This document shows positions 27,701-38,948 of a stretch of 64,000 bases of DNA, one piece after another; positions within the stretch are counted from its first letter, which is position 1, and the number at the start of each line of letters is the position of its first letter. The notes under the pieces are model-generated. The model was not told the origin of the DNA. It did no database searches and saw only the letters and a list, made by a program, of their open reading frames with translations. The position numbers were made by a program, and so were the translations under genes. Origin of the DNA: Zonotrichia leucophrys gambelii (Eukaryota > Chordata > Aves > Passeriformes > Passerellidae); the NCBI RefSeq assembly GCF_028769735.1, contig NC_088170.1:49695585-49759584 (forward strand). Direction: 5' to 3'.

Positions 27701-30700
27701 CCTGTCCCAGCTTGCTCAGAATGACACATCCATCCACCAGGTGTCTGTGACAGTGCTCCTCTGAAGCTCTCCATGGAGCTTTGTTTCATATGGAGAATCC
27801 TCTCACTATTTCATGAATAGCTGAACAGATTCACGATATGAACCTAAAATGTGGAACAGAACACTGGTTGTGTAGTCAGTCTGGAGGTCGTGGTCCCAGT
27901 AACTGTGCAGTCACTGTGCACTGCTGAGACACAGGTGTGTGCTGCAGCTGTGTCCCACCTCAAGGCCATGTTGGCTCCATAGGTACAATCTTAGGTTTGC
28001 TTGCACCATCAGGAAATGCCTAATGCCTAAATATTGCCAGATGTTCAATTATGGGAGATTTTTCATTGAAGTTCAAATGACAGACTGAGATGCAGTAGCA
28101 TGTTCTGTGATCAGGCAAAGCAAAATGTCACCTCCCTGTGCTGGCAACTTAAAGTATATTGGAGTCCAGGCTTAAAATTTGCCCATTATAGCAGCTGGTT
28201 AGCAAGATACTGAATCACATTTGTGTTTCTTTCATTCATCTATTCATTCATACACTGCTAATGTATGCCACATTTTTATATTCTGATATCAGTCTAAGAG
28301 TTAAACATCAGTTTCTGCTCCTGTTTCGAAACTCTGTCTCCCTCTACTTTTGTTTAATGAAAGACACTGAGTGTCATCTGCTGGGCTATTTGCCTACATG
28401 GCCCTTAGAACCTAGCAGGCATGTCCAGAGCTTCCTCTGACAATTTCTGAGTCCTTCTGACCATAGTGAGTACCTTATTGTACTGCAGTGAAAATGAGGA
28501 TTACATCTGTAACATTTCAAATCTACTAGCACAATATGATTTAAAACTACTTTGAAATTCTAGTTACTTGACAAAAATAACTTATCATTCAAAATTGGAA
28601 AAATGCTATTAAATCCTTTCTATTTTTAAGTAGCATGTAAAATTTATCTTTTGATATTGTGTTTGATATTCACATTTTATTAGGTCATCTGTCTTCTGAC
28701 AGACTTTTTGTCCTTGTATTTTAAATTCTCATCTGCCCCAATCACTCTTACATCTTAATGAATCATATTCTGACTACCCAGTGATTTCATTGTTGACAGA
28801 TTCTTGAGATATGAGCAAGGTCAAGTGTGTCTATTAAAGAGAAACTAGTCTATGTAGAAGAGATGGTAAGTATGTACCATCTAGAATTGATTTGCCACTA
28901 AAAGAGTCTGTGTGTGCTCATGGGTGAGAGTTTGCTTGTTGCAATATTGTTATTTTTTCCAGTAGTGGAGAAAAATCTCCCATTGCAAAAGCAGCCCACA
29001 GCATGTGGAAGTATTTCCTGTACAGGATTGCCTCTTTGCCAGGTTTAGTTTGTAAAGGCTGTTCTAGGTCAAGGGCACATGCCTGCTCTTCCTTGCTAAT
29101 GTTTTTTGTGAATGTCTTGCATATTTGGCTTCCATAGTAACCTCCACCTACAAATCGTTCCTGTTTATTCACCAAAAAAGTGACTCCAAGCAAACACTTT
29201 GGTCATGTGGTTTTTTTTAAATGTTTGTAGTTTTATGCAAATGCCAGCTCAAGACTGAGTCAACACCTTTAGGGCAGAATGTGCCAGGGGGCCTCAATGC
29301 CCAGTGAAACCAGTGGAGTGACCATGCTGGACTCATCCCAAACTTCAGTGACCACAGACCATGATGAAAAGTCCCAGTTTAGCACACAGAATAGAAATAG
29401 CTCATTTAATTTGCTGTATGCCTTGGAATTTTGGAATTTTGAAGATGGCATTTGTGCTGACTGAGCTACCAAAATGAGTCTGGGGCTCGAGGTTTTTCTG
29501 GTCCTGCAGAAGCCCAGGGGGCTTGGTAGCATTTCAGGTATCACATCTCACTGCAGAATCAAGGCTTAGGAACTGGCACAAATGAAACTACTGTCTCAGG
29601 GGCAGCCAGAGGAGGATGTTAGATTTTCTGTTTGTTTAATTCAGTTTCAGAAAGACATAGACTGACAGCAGCTAGTCTATAGTATATGTGGAGGCTGAGG
29701 GATAAGCAAAGGCTCAGGATGAAATGTAATAAACATCATGTAGTTGGGGTGTTGATTTCTTTTTCCCCCCCCATGTTTTGGTAAAACTGGTTCCTTCAAA
29801 GAGGATTAATTTCAATATGCATTGGCCTTGATGCATGGGGAGTTTCAAAACAAACTTACTGTGAATTAATTTAAAATCCACACTTACTGGTAAATTTCCC
29901 AATTGCTTTGATTGTGTAAATTAAATATGGGGGGAAAGGTTAGTAAAATGGAAGATAGCAACATGTGCTTTCCACACTACTAACCAATGGCCCTTATGAG
30001 TCTACAGGATGGCTCCAGAAGATGTTAATGCAAACGTAAAACAAACCAAAAATTATGATATCTGGTACTACATCTGCACATGTGTGATTTTTCAGTGCCT
30101 TTTACAAACTCTATTATTTGTCATTAGAGGGTTGTCACAAGACTAATTGTATGATTTTGTATGATGTTAGAGAAGGAGGTATTGTATTGATTGTCTCCTG
30201 TGTGTTTGAGTCAGTCTCAAAATAAAGGAAGTTACTGCTTGTTTACAGATTCCAGTTGTTTGAGGCCTGATATCCTACAAACTGAGCCAAAATTGTTACG
30301 TGTTACAAAAAGCTTAACACAGGCTTCAGATTCACATTGTTGGTCAGACAGTTACTGTTCAGCCCAGCCCTTGCTTCTGCATGGGGATGGAAAAGTAACT
30401 CATCTAAGTATTTAAGTATTTTTTGTTGGCAAGAATTTAAGTGTTTCAATAACTGTGAAACCTTGCTTAAACGTTGACAGTTATAAAAGTAATATGAATG
30501 CAACTGCATAGTTGTGTTAAATGGAGCCATTATGAAAATGGAAACACTAGAAATTCATACTAGAACTAGTTATGTCTAAATTAAAAGAACAGGCCTTAAG
30601 ACTATAAGTGAGAAGGACCTGAGATTTGCTACGGATTACCTGAGCCGAAGACACCTCTGCTAAGCCATGGTGGGTCTTTTGACAGACTTTCTGTGAAGCC

Positions 30701-31825
30701 TGGAGCTGTGGGCATCCTCCTGCTCTTCCAGCAGTTTGCCCAGAGGTGCCTTCTCCCGTGCTGCTTTGGGTGCTGAGCCACACTGGCTCTGTTGTGTGAC
30801 TCCAGCCATTCCTGTGGCCTTAGGTACACACAGGGTTGTCAATATTTAGTGGTCTTCACAGTAGCTGTAAAGTACCCTTAGAAGGCACTTAAAGTACTCT
30901 TAAAAGGCAACATAACAGGACACTTACTTGCCCAGTCAGTGTCTTCCAAAATAGGAAGGGTGCCATGACCTGCCCTATCCTTGCTTTCCTCTTCTGTTCC
31001 CCACTAAATCCTTTTGCCCATGAGAGCCTTTTGCATTCCAGCAGTGGGAGGAGCAACACAGGACACGTCATTCAGGTATTTAGGATCCTCCAGAATGAAA
31101 AGCCATCCAGAAATCACTGTTGTGATCAATATTGCTACATTATGGCCATTGCAAACTGCAAATGAAAAGCAAGTCTGAAGATCGTGCCTGTCATAGTGGG
31201 GGTCCAGGGCTGGAAACCTGGTTCCTAACACATTCTCTGACTTTCCTGTTGTGGAAATGGCAGTGGCAGCTGTAATATTAAATACTTTGAGACATTTGTC
31301 AGGCAGCATTCCTGATGAATGAAAGAGCACATCCAAACGTTGTTCTCCCTTTGCTTTCAGGCTGTAGCAAAGCTGATGTCTGTGGATTGCCGTTGTCATG
31401 GTGTTTCTGGGTCCTGTGCTGTGAAAACTTGTTGGAAAACCATGTCATCCTTTGAAAAGATTGGCCGGTTTTTAAAGGAGAAATACGAAAACAGCATACA
31501 AATATCGGACAGACTGAAAAAAAAGCTACGCAGGAAAGAGAAAAGCCAGAGAAAAATACCAATTGGGAAGGAGGACCTGCTGTATGTGAACAAATCGCCC
31601 AATTACTGCGTGGAAGACCAAAAACTGGGGATCCCTGGCACTCAGGGCAGGGAGTGCAACCGCACGTCGCAGGGCCCCGAGGGCTGCAACCTGCTGTGCT
31701 GCGGGCGCGGGTACAACACGCACGTCGTGCGGCACGTGGAGCGCTGCGAGTGCAAGTTCGTCTGGTGCTGCTACGTGCGCTGCAGGAGGTGCGAGACCAT
31801 GACCGACGTGCACACCTGCAAGTGA
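21703..31825 (+). CDS. WNT16: WNT16, secreted Wnt ligand (complete, four coding exons)
   Basis: WNT16 is a secreted palmitoleoylated Wnt glycoprotein that acts through Frizzled receptors. Exons 21703-21788, 21879-22126, 24590-24870 and 31361-31825 join with consistent phases (2, 1, 0) to 359 residues, against 365 in human. Residues 1 to about 26 are a signal peptide with a Leu/Ala core. The mature part has 24 cysteines, the Wnt complement. [10 protein letters not shown] at 215-224 carries the lipid-acceptor Ser221, and the C-terminal domain ends [20 protein letters not shown]-glycosylation sequons occur at N139, N185, N282 and N305. [12 protein letters not shown] and [14 protein letters not shown] identify WNT16 rather than other Wnts. 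The chosen ATG has a strong context (GCCATGG). Only the ubiquitous-type first exon was found; an alternative first exon, known in human, was not recognised. Confidence 0.97.
21789..21878 (+). other. WNT16: WNT16 intron 1 (90 bp)
   Basis: This very short, GC-rich intron runs from GTGAGT to CTCCGCAG and lies entirely inside the CpG island. Its length is close to the practical minimum for vertebrate splicing. Confidence 0.9.
21879..22126 (+). CDS. WNT16: WNT16 coding exon 2
   Basis: The exon encodes residues 29 (split) to 112 (split): [15 protein letters not shown] through RHERWDC to QQLSSG. It has the conserved Wnt blocks [11 protein letters not shown] and [10 protein letters not shown]. The segment after the last cysteine is low-complexity, [11 protein letters not shown], encoded by near-perfect 9-bp repeats at 22084-22110. 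Donor GTGAGT is at 22127. Confidence 0.95.
22583..22693. repeat. Heptanucleotide (ATATAAT)n microsatellite
   Basis: About 110 bp of tandem ATATAAT units, interrupted by shorter and degenerate units near 22632 and from about 22665. The tract is pure A/T, likely length-polymorphic and prone to DNA unwinding. Confidence 0.9.
23844..23849. repeat. Target-site duplication GTACCA, left copy
   Basis: This copy is identical to the hexamer at 24238-24243 and immediately abuts the LTR terminus. Together they mark the integration site. Confidence 0.85.
23850..24237 (-). mobile_element. Solo LTR of a songbird endogenous retrovirus
   Basis: This 388-bp element has ends TGTGACC...CTGTGACA on the plus strand (TG...CA). 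It is flanked by a perfect 6-bp direct repeat, GTACCA, at 23844-23849 and 24238-24243. I recognise the body as a repeat that recurs in passerine genomes. Orientation is taken as minus because a poly(A)-type AATAAA lies on that strand (complement of 23923-23928) near the distal end. Inside, TGTGATTGGCC (24070-24080) and its exact complement (24104-24114) place two CCAAT boxes back to back. There is no internal retroviral sequence, so this is a solo LTR left by recombination. A 6-bp duplication fits class II (ERVK-like) avian elements, but family assignment is inference. Confidence 0.88.
24238..24243. repeat. Target-site duplication GTACCA, right copy
   Basis: This copy is identical to the hexamer at 23844-23849. 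The exact match suggests a relatively recent insertion. Confidence 0.85.
24438..24493 (+). promoter_or_regulatory. Five GGGG runs before WNT16 exon 3 acceptor
   Basis: GGGG occurs at 24438, 24449, 24462, 24483 and 24490, embedded in TTTGGGGTC-type repeats on the sense strand about 100-150 bases upstream of the exon 3 acceptor. The nascent RNA could fold as a G-quadruplex or bind hnRNP H/F-type G-run proteins. Effect on splicing is inference. Confidence 0.5.
24590..24870 (+). CDS. WNT16: WNT16 coding exon 3
   Basis: The exon encodes residues 112 (split) to 205, from [20 protein letters not shown] to LHNNEAGRQ. It contains [15 protein letters not shown] with sequon N139, [14 protein letters not shown], and sequon N185 in LRNATGRS. 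Compared with remembered human WNT16 it is two residues shorter in the segment before LHNNEAGRQ. Donor GTGGGT follows in phase 0. Confidence 0.96.
26047..26080 (+). mobile_element. CR1 LINE 3'-terminal fragment
   Basis: GGTTCCTTCCAACC followed by CCATTCCATGATTCC matches the characteristic 3' end of avian CR1 elements (CCTTCCAACC...ATTCTATGATTCT). The element is severely 5'-truncated; only about 35 bp are recognisable. Confidence 0.7.
30869..30912. repeat. 22-bp imperfect tandem duplication
   Basis: Two adjacent 22-bp units, both starting AAAGTAC and containing CTTA followed by AAGGCA, differ mainly in their last three bases. The structure is small and probably a slippage product. Confidence 0.6.
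31361..31825 (+). CDS. WNT16: WNT16 terminal coding exon 4
   Basis: The exon encodes residues 206-359: [19 protein letters not shown] with lipid-acceptor Ser221, a basic linker ([11 protein letters not shown]), then [12 protein letters not shown] and GRECNRTS with sequon N305, and the cysteine-rich C-terminal domain ending in TDVHTCK and TGA. Base composition changes within the exon: the first two-thirds is A-rich (with an A8 run near 31517-31524) and the last third is very GC- and CpG-rich. Confidence 0.97.
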   Translation, partial: AVAKLMSVDCRCHGVSGSCAVKTCWKTMSSFEKIGRFLKEKYENSIQISDRLKKKLRRKEKSQRKIPIGKEDLLYVNKSPNYCVEDQKLGIPGTQGRECNRTSQGPEGCNLLCCGRGYNTHVVRHVERCECKFVWCCYVRCRRCETMTDVHTCK

Positions 31826-32635
31826 GCTGAAGCGCAGGAAACACGGCCGGAGCAGCCAGCCTGCGTGCTGCACACAGCTCCTGCCACGGGGGCAGCAGCC
31901 ACTGTCACCATGCGGGATTTCAGAGGGATCGGCCTCAGGGGAACAGGTACTGCCGCACCACGGGCAGTCCAAGTGAGCCTCGACTGAAAGGACAGCTGAG
32001 TAAACATCGGGCTGCGTGCAGGGACAGCTTAAACAGCAAAAAGGACTCCTGATGACACATTTGAACGTGTTACTCCATGAGCAGAGACAGATGCTAAACT
32101 TTTCAAGTATTTAATAGACACAATGTCCTGAAGATCCATGTGTGGTGGGTGGGCACAGTGGAGAAATCTCAAGATCTCATTAGCCAGAGACTGAAGAGTC
32201 AAGAGAGTTTGTAAAACACATTCGACATAGTCCTTATGTCTGTGCTTTTAAAACTGGGACTAGACAGATCATTTCTGCAGACTTCAGAAAGACCCACTTT
32301 GATAGGGAAAGAGTTCAGCTGTTGAGCACGAAGCATTTGCTTTGCAGCCGTTCACAAAACTGCCTCCTGCAAAATGTGCAGAAAAGCACTGGGAAGTGAG
32401 GACCGTGTGTGACTGCAGAGCTCAGCAGTGCCTGCCTGGAAAAGGAGGGTCAAGCTGTGCCCAGAGGAGAGAGGCACGAGCACAGACTAGTGAATGTGAA
32501 TGGGGTACCAAACAGCAACCTCAGGATTTTTAAAAGGTTGTCTGTCCTTTAAATACACAAGGGACAGGCCTGAGAGGGGACAGAAATATAGTTTGATATT
32601 TGAAGGAAATAAAACCCTCTGCAGGCATTTCCTGA
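31826..32635 (+). other. WNT16: WNT16 3' UTR (minimum extent)
   Basis: The sequence follows the WNT16 stop without further coding potential. The first canonical AATAAA is at 32608-32613, which would end the transcript near 32.63 kb. Further AATAAA copies at 34007-34012 and 34153-34158, and AT-rich UTR-like sequence in between, leave room for a longer form. Confidence 0.6.
32608..32613 (+). terminator. WNT16: Candidate WNT16 poly(A) signal (AATAAA)
   Basis: This is the first canonical hexamer after the stop codon, about 780 bases downstream. Alternatives are at 34007 and 34153. Use is inferred. Confidence 0.4.
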
Positions 32636-35600
32636 GTATCTGAGCACACATTTTGCGAATCAGCTGTAATTGAACAAACTAACATAGCACACTACAACAC
32701 AGCTGGTTGTCACCCCACTCTTGAATTCTATGCAATAATCTGCCACATTCAACCATCTCACTGGTGGTTCACCATCTTTATAGAAATTAACCACATGAGA
32801 TTTACCCCAAAGGAATCTGCCATAAAGCAAAGGATTTTCTAAAATAGATTTTCTTTATAGAATCAGCATGTAGAATTTTTCATTAGGTTGCATCTTCAAT
32901 AAGTTCAATGCACAATATAATTTATGGATTGGCTCACACCACTAAAATATTTAAACTGTTAATGATAACACTTTCACTGTCTCCATATGTTGGCTTAATT
33001 TTATTTTACATCTGTGATAGGTTGTTTATTTTTATGCAGTGATTTAATGCCTGGCATAAAAAGCATCATGTGAAAAGATTACTGTTGTTTAATTGTGCAA
33101 AGAACTATTTTTGATAAGACAAGAAAGTTTATATTTTGTAAATATTTAAATTATGCAAGTTATGTAAAAGGTTTCCACAACTAATGTGAGAAGACTACAG
33201 CCATTGAGATTTGTTGGTTAGATATTTGTTAATATTGTAGTAACCTTCAATTGAATTTTGTTTGCTTGTGCTGGGGGAAATTAGTCAGAGAACTGCATAA
33301 ATGTTAGGGTTTTTATCATCAGGGTGGTTATAACTATTGCAGTTCATACACACTGATGAGAAATACTATGATTTTCTAAAAGGTCAGTTAATTAGTATTC
33401 TGCATACTTTCTTTTTTATTATTCTCTTAAATGCATTTTACAAACACTGAAATCCCAGCTCCAGAGTAAGTACTCCCACTGAAATCCAGGGAATTTGGAA
33501 GGGTTTGCAATCCTTTAACTTCTTCCATACTAACAGCCAGCTTTTAGAAACTTGGGACAGTTTGGCTGAGGCTTTCAAAGTTACTTTGAAGAATTCATTT
33601 CCTAGTAATCAGTCATATTCCCAGGAAAGATGGTGACCAGATTCTGAACTGTCACTCTTTATTGGATGTGTAAGTCAGGAAGAAGGAAACAAAATCTTCT
33701 GTGTTGCAGTATTTCACAGCCTGATGTGGGTTATTTTAGGAACATCAGTTCCTAAAATTATCTGCTAATTGGAACTTTACTCCACATTTGACCATCTCCA
33801 TGGTCCATCTCCATTGGCCTGACCAAATTATTATCTTGGGACCACAGAAAAATCTGCTGTCTGTGGGGAAGGGTGCTCAGCATGCCAGTAAGGCACTGCC
33901 ACAAGAGGTTTCAACACCTTCTCTGTGAAAACTTGGATAGGGAGAACGTATCACTGTGGAAGACCCTGAAGAGAGAGTTGTGAGCCCGGGTTGTTTCAGC
34001 AGTGAAAATAAACCCACAGACTCCTCAGGCTGTGCCACAGGACTGATTGGCAGCATGGATGGGAGATGACTAAACGGCACGAAGTCCTGACAGAACAGTA
34101 TCATACTCTCTACTGAGACCATACTTGGGATAATACAATTTTTGACACCTGAAATAAAATATTATTTAAACTCAGTAGTTTGCTGTTTTGGCTTTTGTTT
34201 TGTTTTTTTCCTGTTCATTGATTGCAAGATCAGCAGGAGAAAGAGAATTAAGCAGCTGCTTTGGCTGCCTCCAGGGATCAGAAACTTCCCAGAGGCTGGA
34301 GTGATTTCCATGCATTTTACACAGTAGACAATGTAGATGTACTATTACAGTGCTCTCTGCTGATCCCTGCCTCTCTCCCTATATATTCTAATTACCTGAA
34401 ACAAGAGTTTTCATACCTGCATACTTCCAATGACAATAAACAGATGATGCTCATTTTATTAATATACTACAAAACTCAACACAAGGTGTAGTTATATACA
34501 TGGTGGGTTAGGTCCTTTTGAGGCATCTATGAGAACTAAGACATAAATGAAGAAATCCACCAAGTTTTTCAATGGGGTACAAAGACCTGGGAACTTGAGA
34601 CTGTACTGATACAAAAAATGCTAAACATTCAATGCTGGAAAGGATCATTAGAGAAGATTGATGTAGTATTTGGTAGGCAAAAACATTTGCAAGCTATGTT
34701 CCACAGAAGATAGCACTCTCTTCCACTGCCATCCCTCAAGCACAAAGAGGAGTTATGATTCCTCCTCAATCTGGAACACCTTTCTTCATGTCTTTGCATG
34801 AGCCTGAGCCTATATCACGTTATGGACAACACCCTCAGAAAGGAGCAGAGCTTTCTGAGGCAACAGGTGATTACAGATTTAGAGATTATAGCAACTGAAA
34901 TACAAGATTAAAGGAACTGGTTTGAGTGTTCTGGAGAGGAGAACATAGGGCTAGGAAGAATGTAAAAAGATAGCTAAATAGACAGTCATCCATGTTTAAC
35001 TTGCTAAAAAGTAATTGTTTTCAGCTAAGAAGATGGGGACAGCACATGAGCCAACCCACCTAGATGGACAGTTAAGCACAGGAAATGATGTCTGAGGAAT
35101 CTGTTTCAACCTGAGTCTATGAAGGATGCCTTAGATCTTTGTAACCTTGAAAGGGATAACAACAGAGGCAGCAAGGAGGAGCTAAAAGTGGCTTTAAGGC
35201 TATGAGAAATGCAAAGAAGCATCTCAAGTAGAGCATGTTCTCTCTTGCCATTGTTCACTTTTTCAGCCCCCAGGGAGCCAGGAGCAGGGTGTGGCTGAAG
35301 CTCAGGATTTTGTGCCCTGCTGGCCTGGTGCTCAGAGGCTGAGAAGCAACATCACTTACATCCCTTGCAGAGCATCAGGAGCCACTGACACCTCGTGATA
35401 CCACTGAACACGTTAAGAGCTGTTCTCACACTTTTCTGCTTCAGCCTCAAAGTTCCCATCCAGCCTTACAGGTTTCTTCAAGTTTCTTTAACAGGCCCCT
35501 TGCATTCAGGCTAGGGTGTGGCCTTAAAACTGAAGAGGATTTCATCAATAAAAAGTCCCTTGCTTAGCATCCACCTTAGCCATGATCCAAGTCAGTTAGG

Positions 35601-37339
35601 GAGGCACTACAGTCCTTCCCATCTTTTCAGAGCAGTCAGCACTTACAGTGGCAGTATTAATTCTTTCCCCTTTTGAAATTACCCACCTGGCCTCTTATTA
35701 ATACACTCATTCTTGAAAAACACTCAGACTGCAGAAAACCCAAACAGTTCAGGAGACATTACATACACATGAAGCATTTAGCAGTTAATTCAATGTCTGA
35801 GGAAACTAAGTGCCACAGTAAGACATCTAGAAAGCAAAACATGCTGAGCAAAATAAAGCTTTTTCCAAAGTGGCAATCAGGAAACTAAGGCTGTAAAAGC
35901 ATCTGCTTTTCCCAGAGGGAAAAAAAAATAAAAAAAAGCTGGATCATGAAAGACACTAGGGAAGGTGCAGAGGGTACATCAAGGCAGAGACCTCCTTCAG
36001 TTTCTTTTTTAGGACTCCTATTAATCCATATAAAGCAGCACTAGTAAAGCAGTTAGGAGCTGTGATTTACATTGAAGTCATCTTCAGGTGCCTTGAATCC
36101 CAGCTGGGTATTCCTTTAAGTTGAAACCTTCTTGTGTCCTTCTTCCCCTCTTCTCATAGTTCTGCTTTTTAAGGTAGACATACCTCACAACCTTTCTCTT
36201 CCCTTCCCTTGCTGCTCTGTTCTCAACAAGCCTGCAAGATGCTACACATGTTCCCATCACTTCCACATAGGAAAATGTGGATCCTGGAGCTTTGTCACAC
36301 ACAGGTATTTGTCCACCTGTACCTTCATCTTTGCAACTGATTTCCTATCCCCAGCTGGAGAGAGGCCAGAATAGTCATCTTGTGCTTGGCAACTCAAGTG
36401 AAATGCAGATGGATTACCAGAAAGTCCTACTGATTTCAGAGAGTTCATCTCAGCAGCAGGATACTGTAACTTGCTCACTCAAGGCAGAGAAGGCAGGACC
36501 AGATCTTGCAGCAAGTCACCAGAGCATGATGATGGAGAAAAGCAAGGAGACACCATTTCTGTGGCCACTCCAGTACAGCTTCTAAATATCTGGCAAGAGT
36601 CTCATTAAATACGATACCATACAGATTTGAGGACAAGGCATTGAGAGTAAGAGGAAGATTTCCATCAAAATTTTAAGACTCAAATTATTTAAAATGCAAC
36701 AAAAACAATTCTACCATTTCATTGCTTTAAAATACATTGTTTAAAAAGTTTGTTGCAGGTACAACTTTAAGGGGTTAAGAGAATCATGGTATCATTACTC
36801 AGCTTAGACTGCTAATAAAGGCACACATTCTCCATTTAATTTTGCAGAGGAAATTTTAACTTTTTAATTTGAAGAAAGATGAAATATTCACTGGCATTCA
36901 AAGCCATAATAATGAAGACAAATGTAGTCCAAGGAAACTACTAATGCAGCCAAATAGGGTTTCTTCCTCTTAAAACCCTGCTGAGTAACTTCAAAATTAT
37001 TTTGGTATTATTCTGGATAGCAGCATAGCAATACTGGCATACACACCAGCAGAACTGAATTTTTGTGAAAATTCCAGGAATTACACAATTACTTTTTCAC
37101 TACAGCCTTAAGTAATGAAATAGAATTTCAAGCTGATTAGAAAAGGGGATTTTACTTCAATGAAAGAATACATATGATTTTAACACATCCTTCTACCAGA
37201 AAATCTGGAAGATTTAACAAAAGCAGTTGCACTGTGTCAGGTGCATTTATAGATATTTCACATTAATATTAAGGGAAATCCACATTATTTAAAAAGCTAG
37301 TTAAACACAGAGAACAACTCAGAATCCAGTCTTACCCCG
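32636..37339. other. Convergent WNT16-FAM3C intergenic region
   Basis: About 4.7 kb between the tails of two convergent genes. No gene, RNA gene or intact transposon is recognised. It may include alternative 3' UTR of WNT16 (AATAAA at 34007 and 34153). A perfect 11-bp hairpin lies at 33733-33758. Confidence 0.65.
33733..33758. repeat. Perfect 11-bp inverted repeat with 4-nt loop
   Basis: ATTTTAGGAAC (33733-33743) is followed by the loop ATCA and the exact complement GTTCCTAAAAT (33748-33758). If WNT16 uses a distal poly(A) site this would be a stable RNA hairpin in its 3' UTR; otherwise it is an intergenic cruciform candidate. Confidence 0.85.
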
Positions 37340-38858
37340 GTATCAGAGATTATTTATTTTTCTTACAAGGTCATTCTCAATATTGCTTGAAAATTTTAGT
37401 GCACAGAATTTGACTCAGAAAACATCCACAATAATACTATTTCCAATGCCTCTGTCAAACTCACTGTGGGCTCCTGAAAAATACTTTGTGGCTTTTGCCA
37501 CATAGCACTAGTTTGAAGTTTTTGAGGAATATACCAGAATTCATAACACAAAGCTGCAGGGGATTACAGCCAGTTCTGGGTCAGCCCTAATTTTGTGAAT
37601 ATGGATACAATCAGTTAGCATGGTATAATTTAGTTTCAGGAAAAGTTCAAGCTGGCCCCACTTAAAAGAAATACACGTTTAGAAAGAAAGCAAGGTCTTC
37701 ACACAGCTCGGATATCAGCTAAAGAATAAGGCCACTTAAACTTGATCCTTTTTTTCCATTAAAAAAAAGGATGAAGGAAACATTGTCAGTTAAGTTTACA
37801 AGTCACACATTGCATAACCCAAGACACACTGCTCTCTCTCTCTGACATTCCAGAAGAAGAGATTGCCTCAGCTCATGAGAAGTACTGTAGGTGGTGAGGG
37901 TGCACAGCTGTGTACCCTGAAACAGCTCTCACTAGAAGGCAGTGATGGGAACTCTTTGTGATGGGAAATTTATTCCTGATGTTAGAACCAAAAGAGGAAG
38001 CTCCTCCATTACACACATCCACTACAGCTGAACTGCCACAGGAATGGAGAATCAATGGTTAAGCAGCAGTACAAAAGCTGCAATAAAAAATGAAAAATTT
38101 AGCCACAGTACTGTTGCTTAATGTGCCAGTCCCTTCTATAAAGCAAACACTTTCAAGTTAAGTACAAATGCTTCCAAGCTGCTTTTAAAAATCACACATA
38201 CTATTTACATATTTACTTTAGTTCATCCCCTAAAGATAGAAAATAAAATTCTCTTGTGCTTTTCAAGGCATACCTGTCTTACACTATCACGTAGTTTTCC
38301 TTTGCTGATTACTCAATTTTGATACAGGACTACAAAATAAACTTTTGGAGCACTTGGTATTAGAATAACCAAACAGTTTTAATAAAAATTGATGATGCCA
38401 TTAAAAAGGCAGAAGATAAAAAAAATTAAAGCTCCTTATTAATGTATTACTAAAATCTGCAATATTCCACCAAGTTTACATAGTCACAGCAACACTGCAC
38501 TGTTACGAGGACAGTACATTTGTCACAATCTGTTTATTGTCCACATACGTTATTTATTAGCCAGTTATCTACAAGTATTATTTACCACAGGCAAACTAAA
38601 TACTGTGCTTTTAAGAAACCTGCATAGAAATGATTTGATGTTTCTTTTATTTGGACATATTTACAAAAAGAATTTCTATGTGTGTCAGCAATAAATAATC
38701 CCAATATTCAAAATGTCAGTGCTCATGCACACACTGACAAGATGGCTGCATGCTTTAAAAATAATTTTTACAGTACAGTCTCCTTCATAGCCCTCTCTCT
38801 AATAATAGCAGAAAGTGCATTGTCTTCCATATTCTTTTTCCTTTTCTTCTGTTTTCAT
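37340..38858 (-). other. FAM3C: FAM3C 3' UTR (3' end uncertain)
   Basis: The sequence follows the FAM3C stop on the minus strand. AATAAA (TTTATT on the plus strand) occurs at 38646-38651, 38553-38558, 38533-38538, 37969-37974 and 37353-37358. The boundary drawn uses the most distal of these, giving about 1.5 kb. Which sites are used is unknown. Confidence 0.5.
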
Positions 38859-38948
38859 TTAGTCTTGCTTCTGAGGGATACAGCCTTCCATCTCAACAAC
38901 TTCTGGCCAGCCTTCATACTTGTTTGTGTCCTTGTTATTTTTTATATG
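38859..38948 (-). CDS. FAM3C: FAM3C terminal coding exon
   Basis: The exon encodes [14 protein letters not shown]...GCIPQKQD (29 residues) and TAA, with the AG acceptor at 38949-38950. It contains Cys221, partner of Cys64 in the human protein. Confidence 0.95.
   Translation of the reverse strand, partial: HIKNNKDTNKYEGWPEVVEMEGCIPQKQD

Larger units (their letters stand above)
24871..31360 (+). other. WNT16: WNT16 intron 3 (about 6.5 kb)
   Basis: This is the largest WNT16 intron, running from donor GTGGGT to acceptor TTTGCTTTCAG. It is AT-rich. It holds a very short CR1 3' end (26047-26080) and a 22-bp imperfect direct duplication (30869-30890 and 30891-30912). Open frames within it, the longest 156 codons at 26566-27036, lack family resemblance and splice support. 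Confidence 0.88.
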
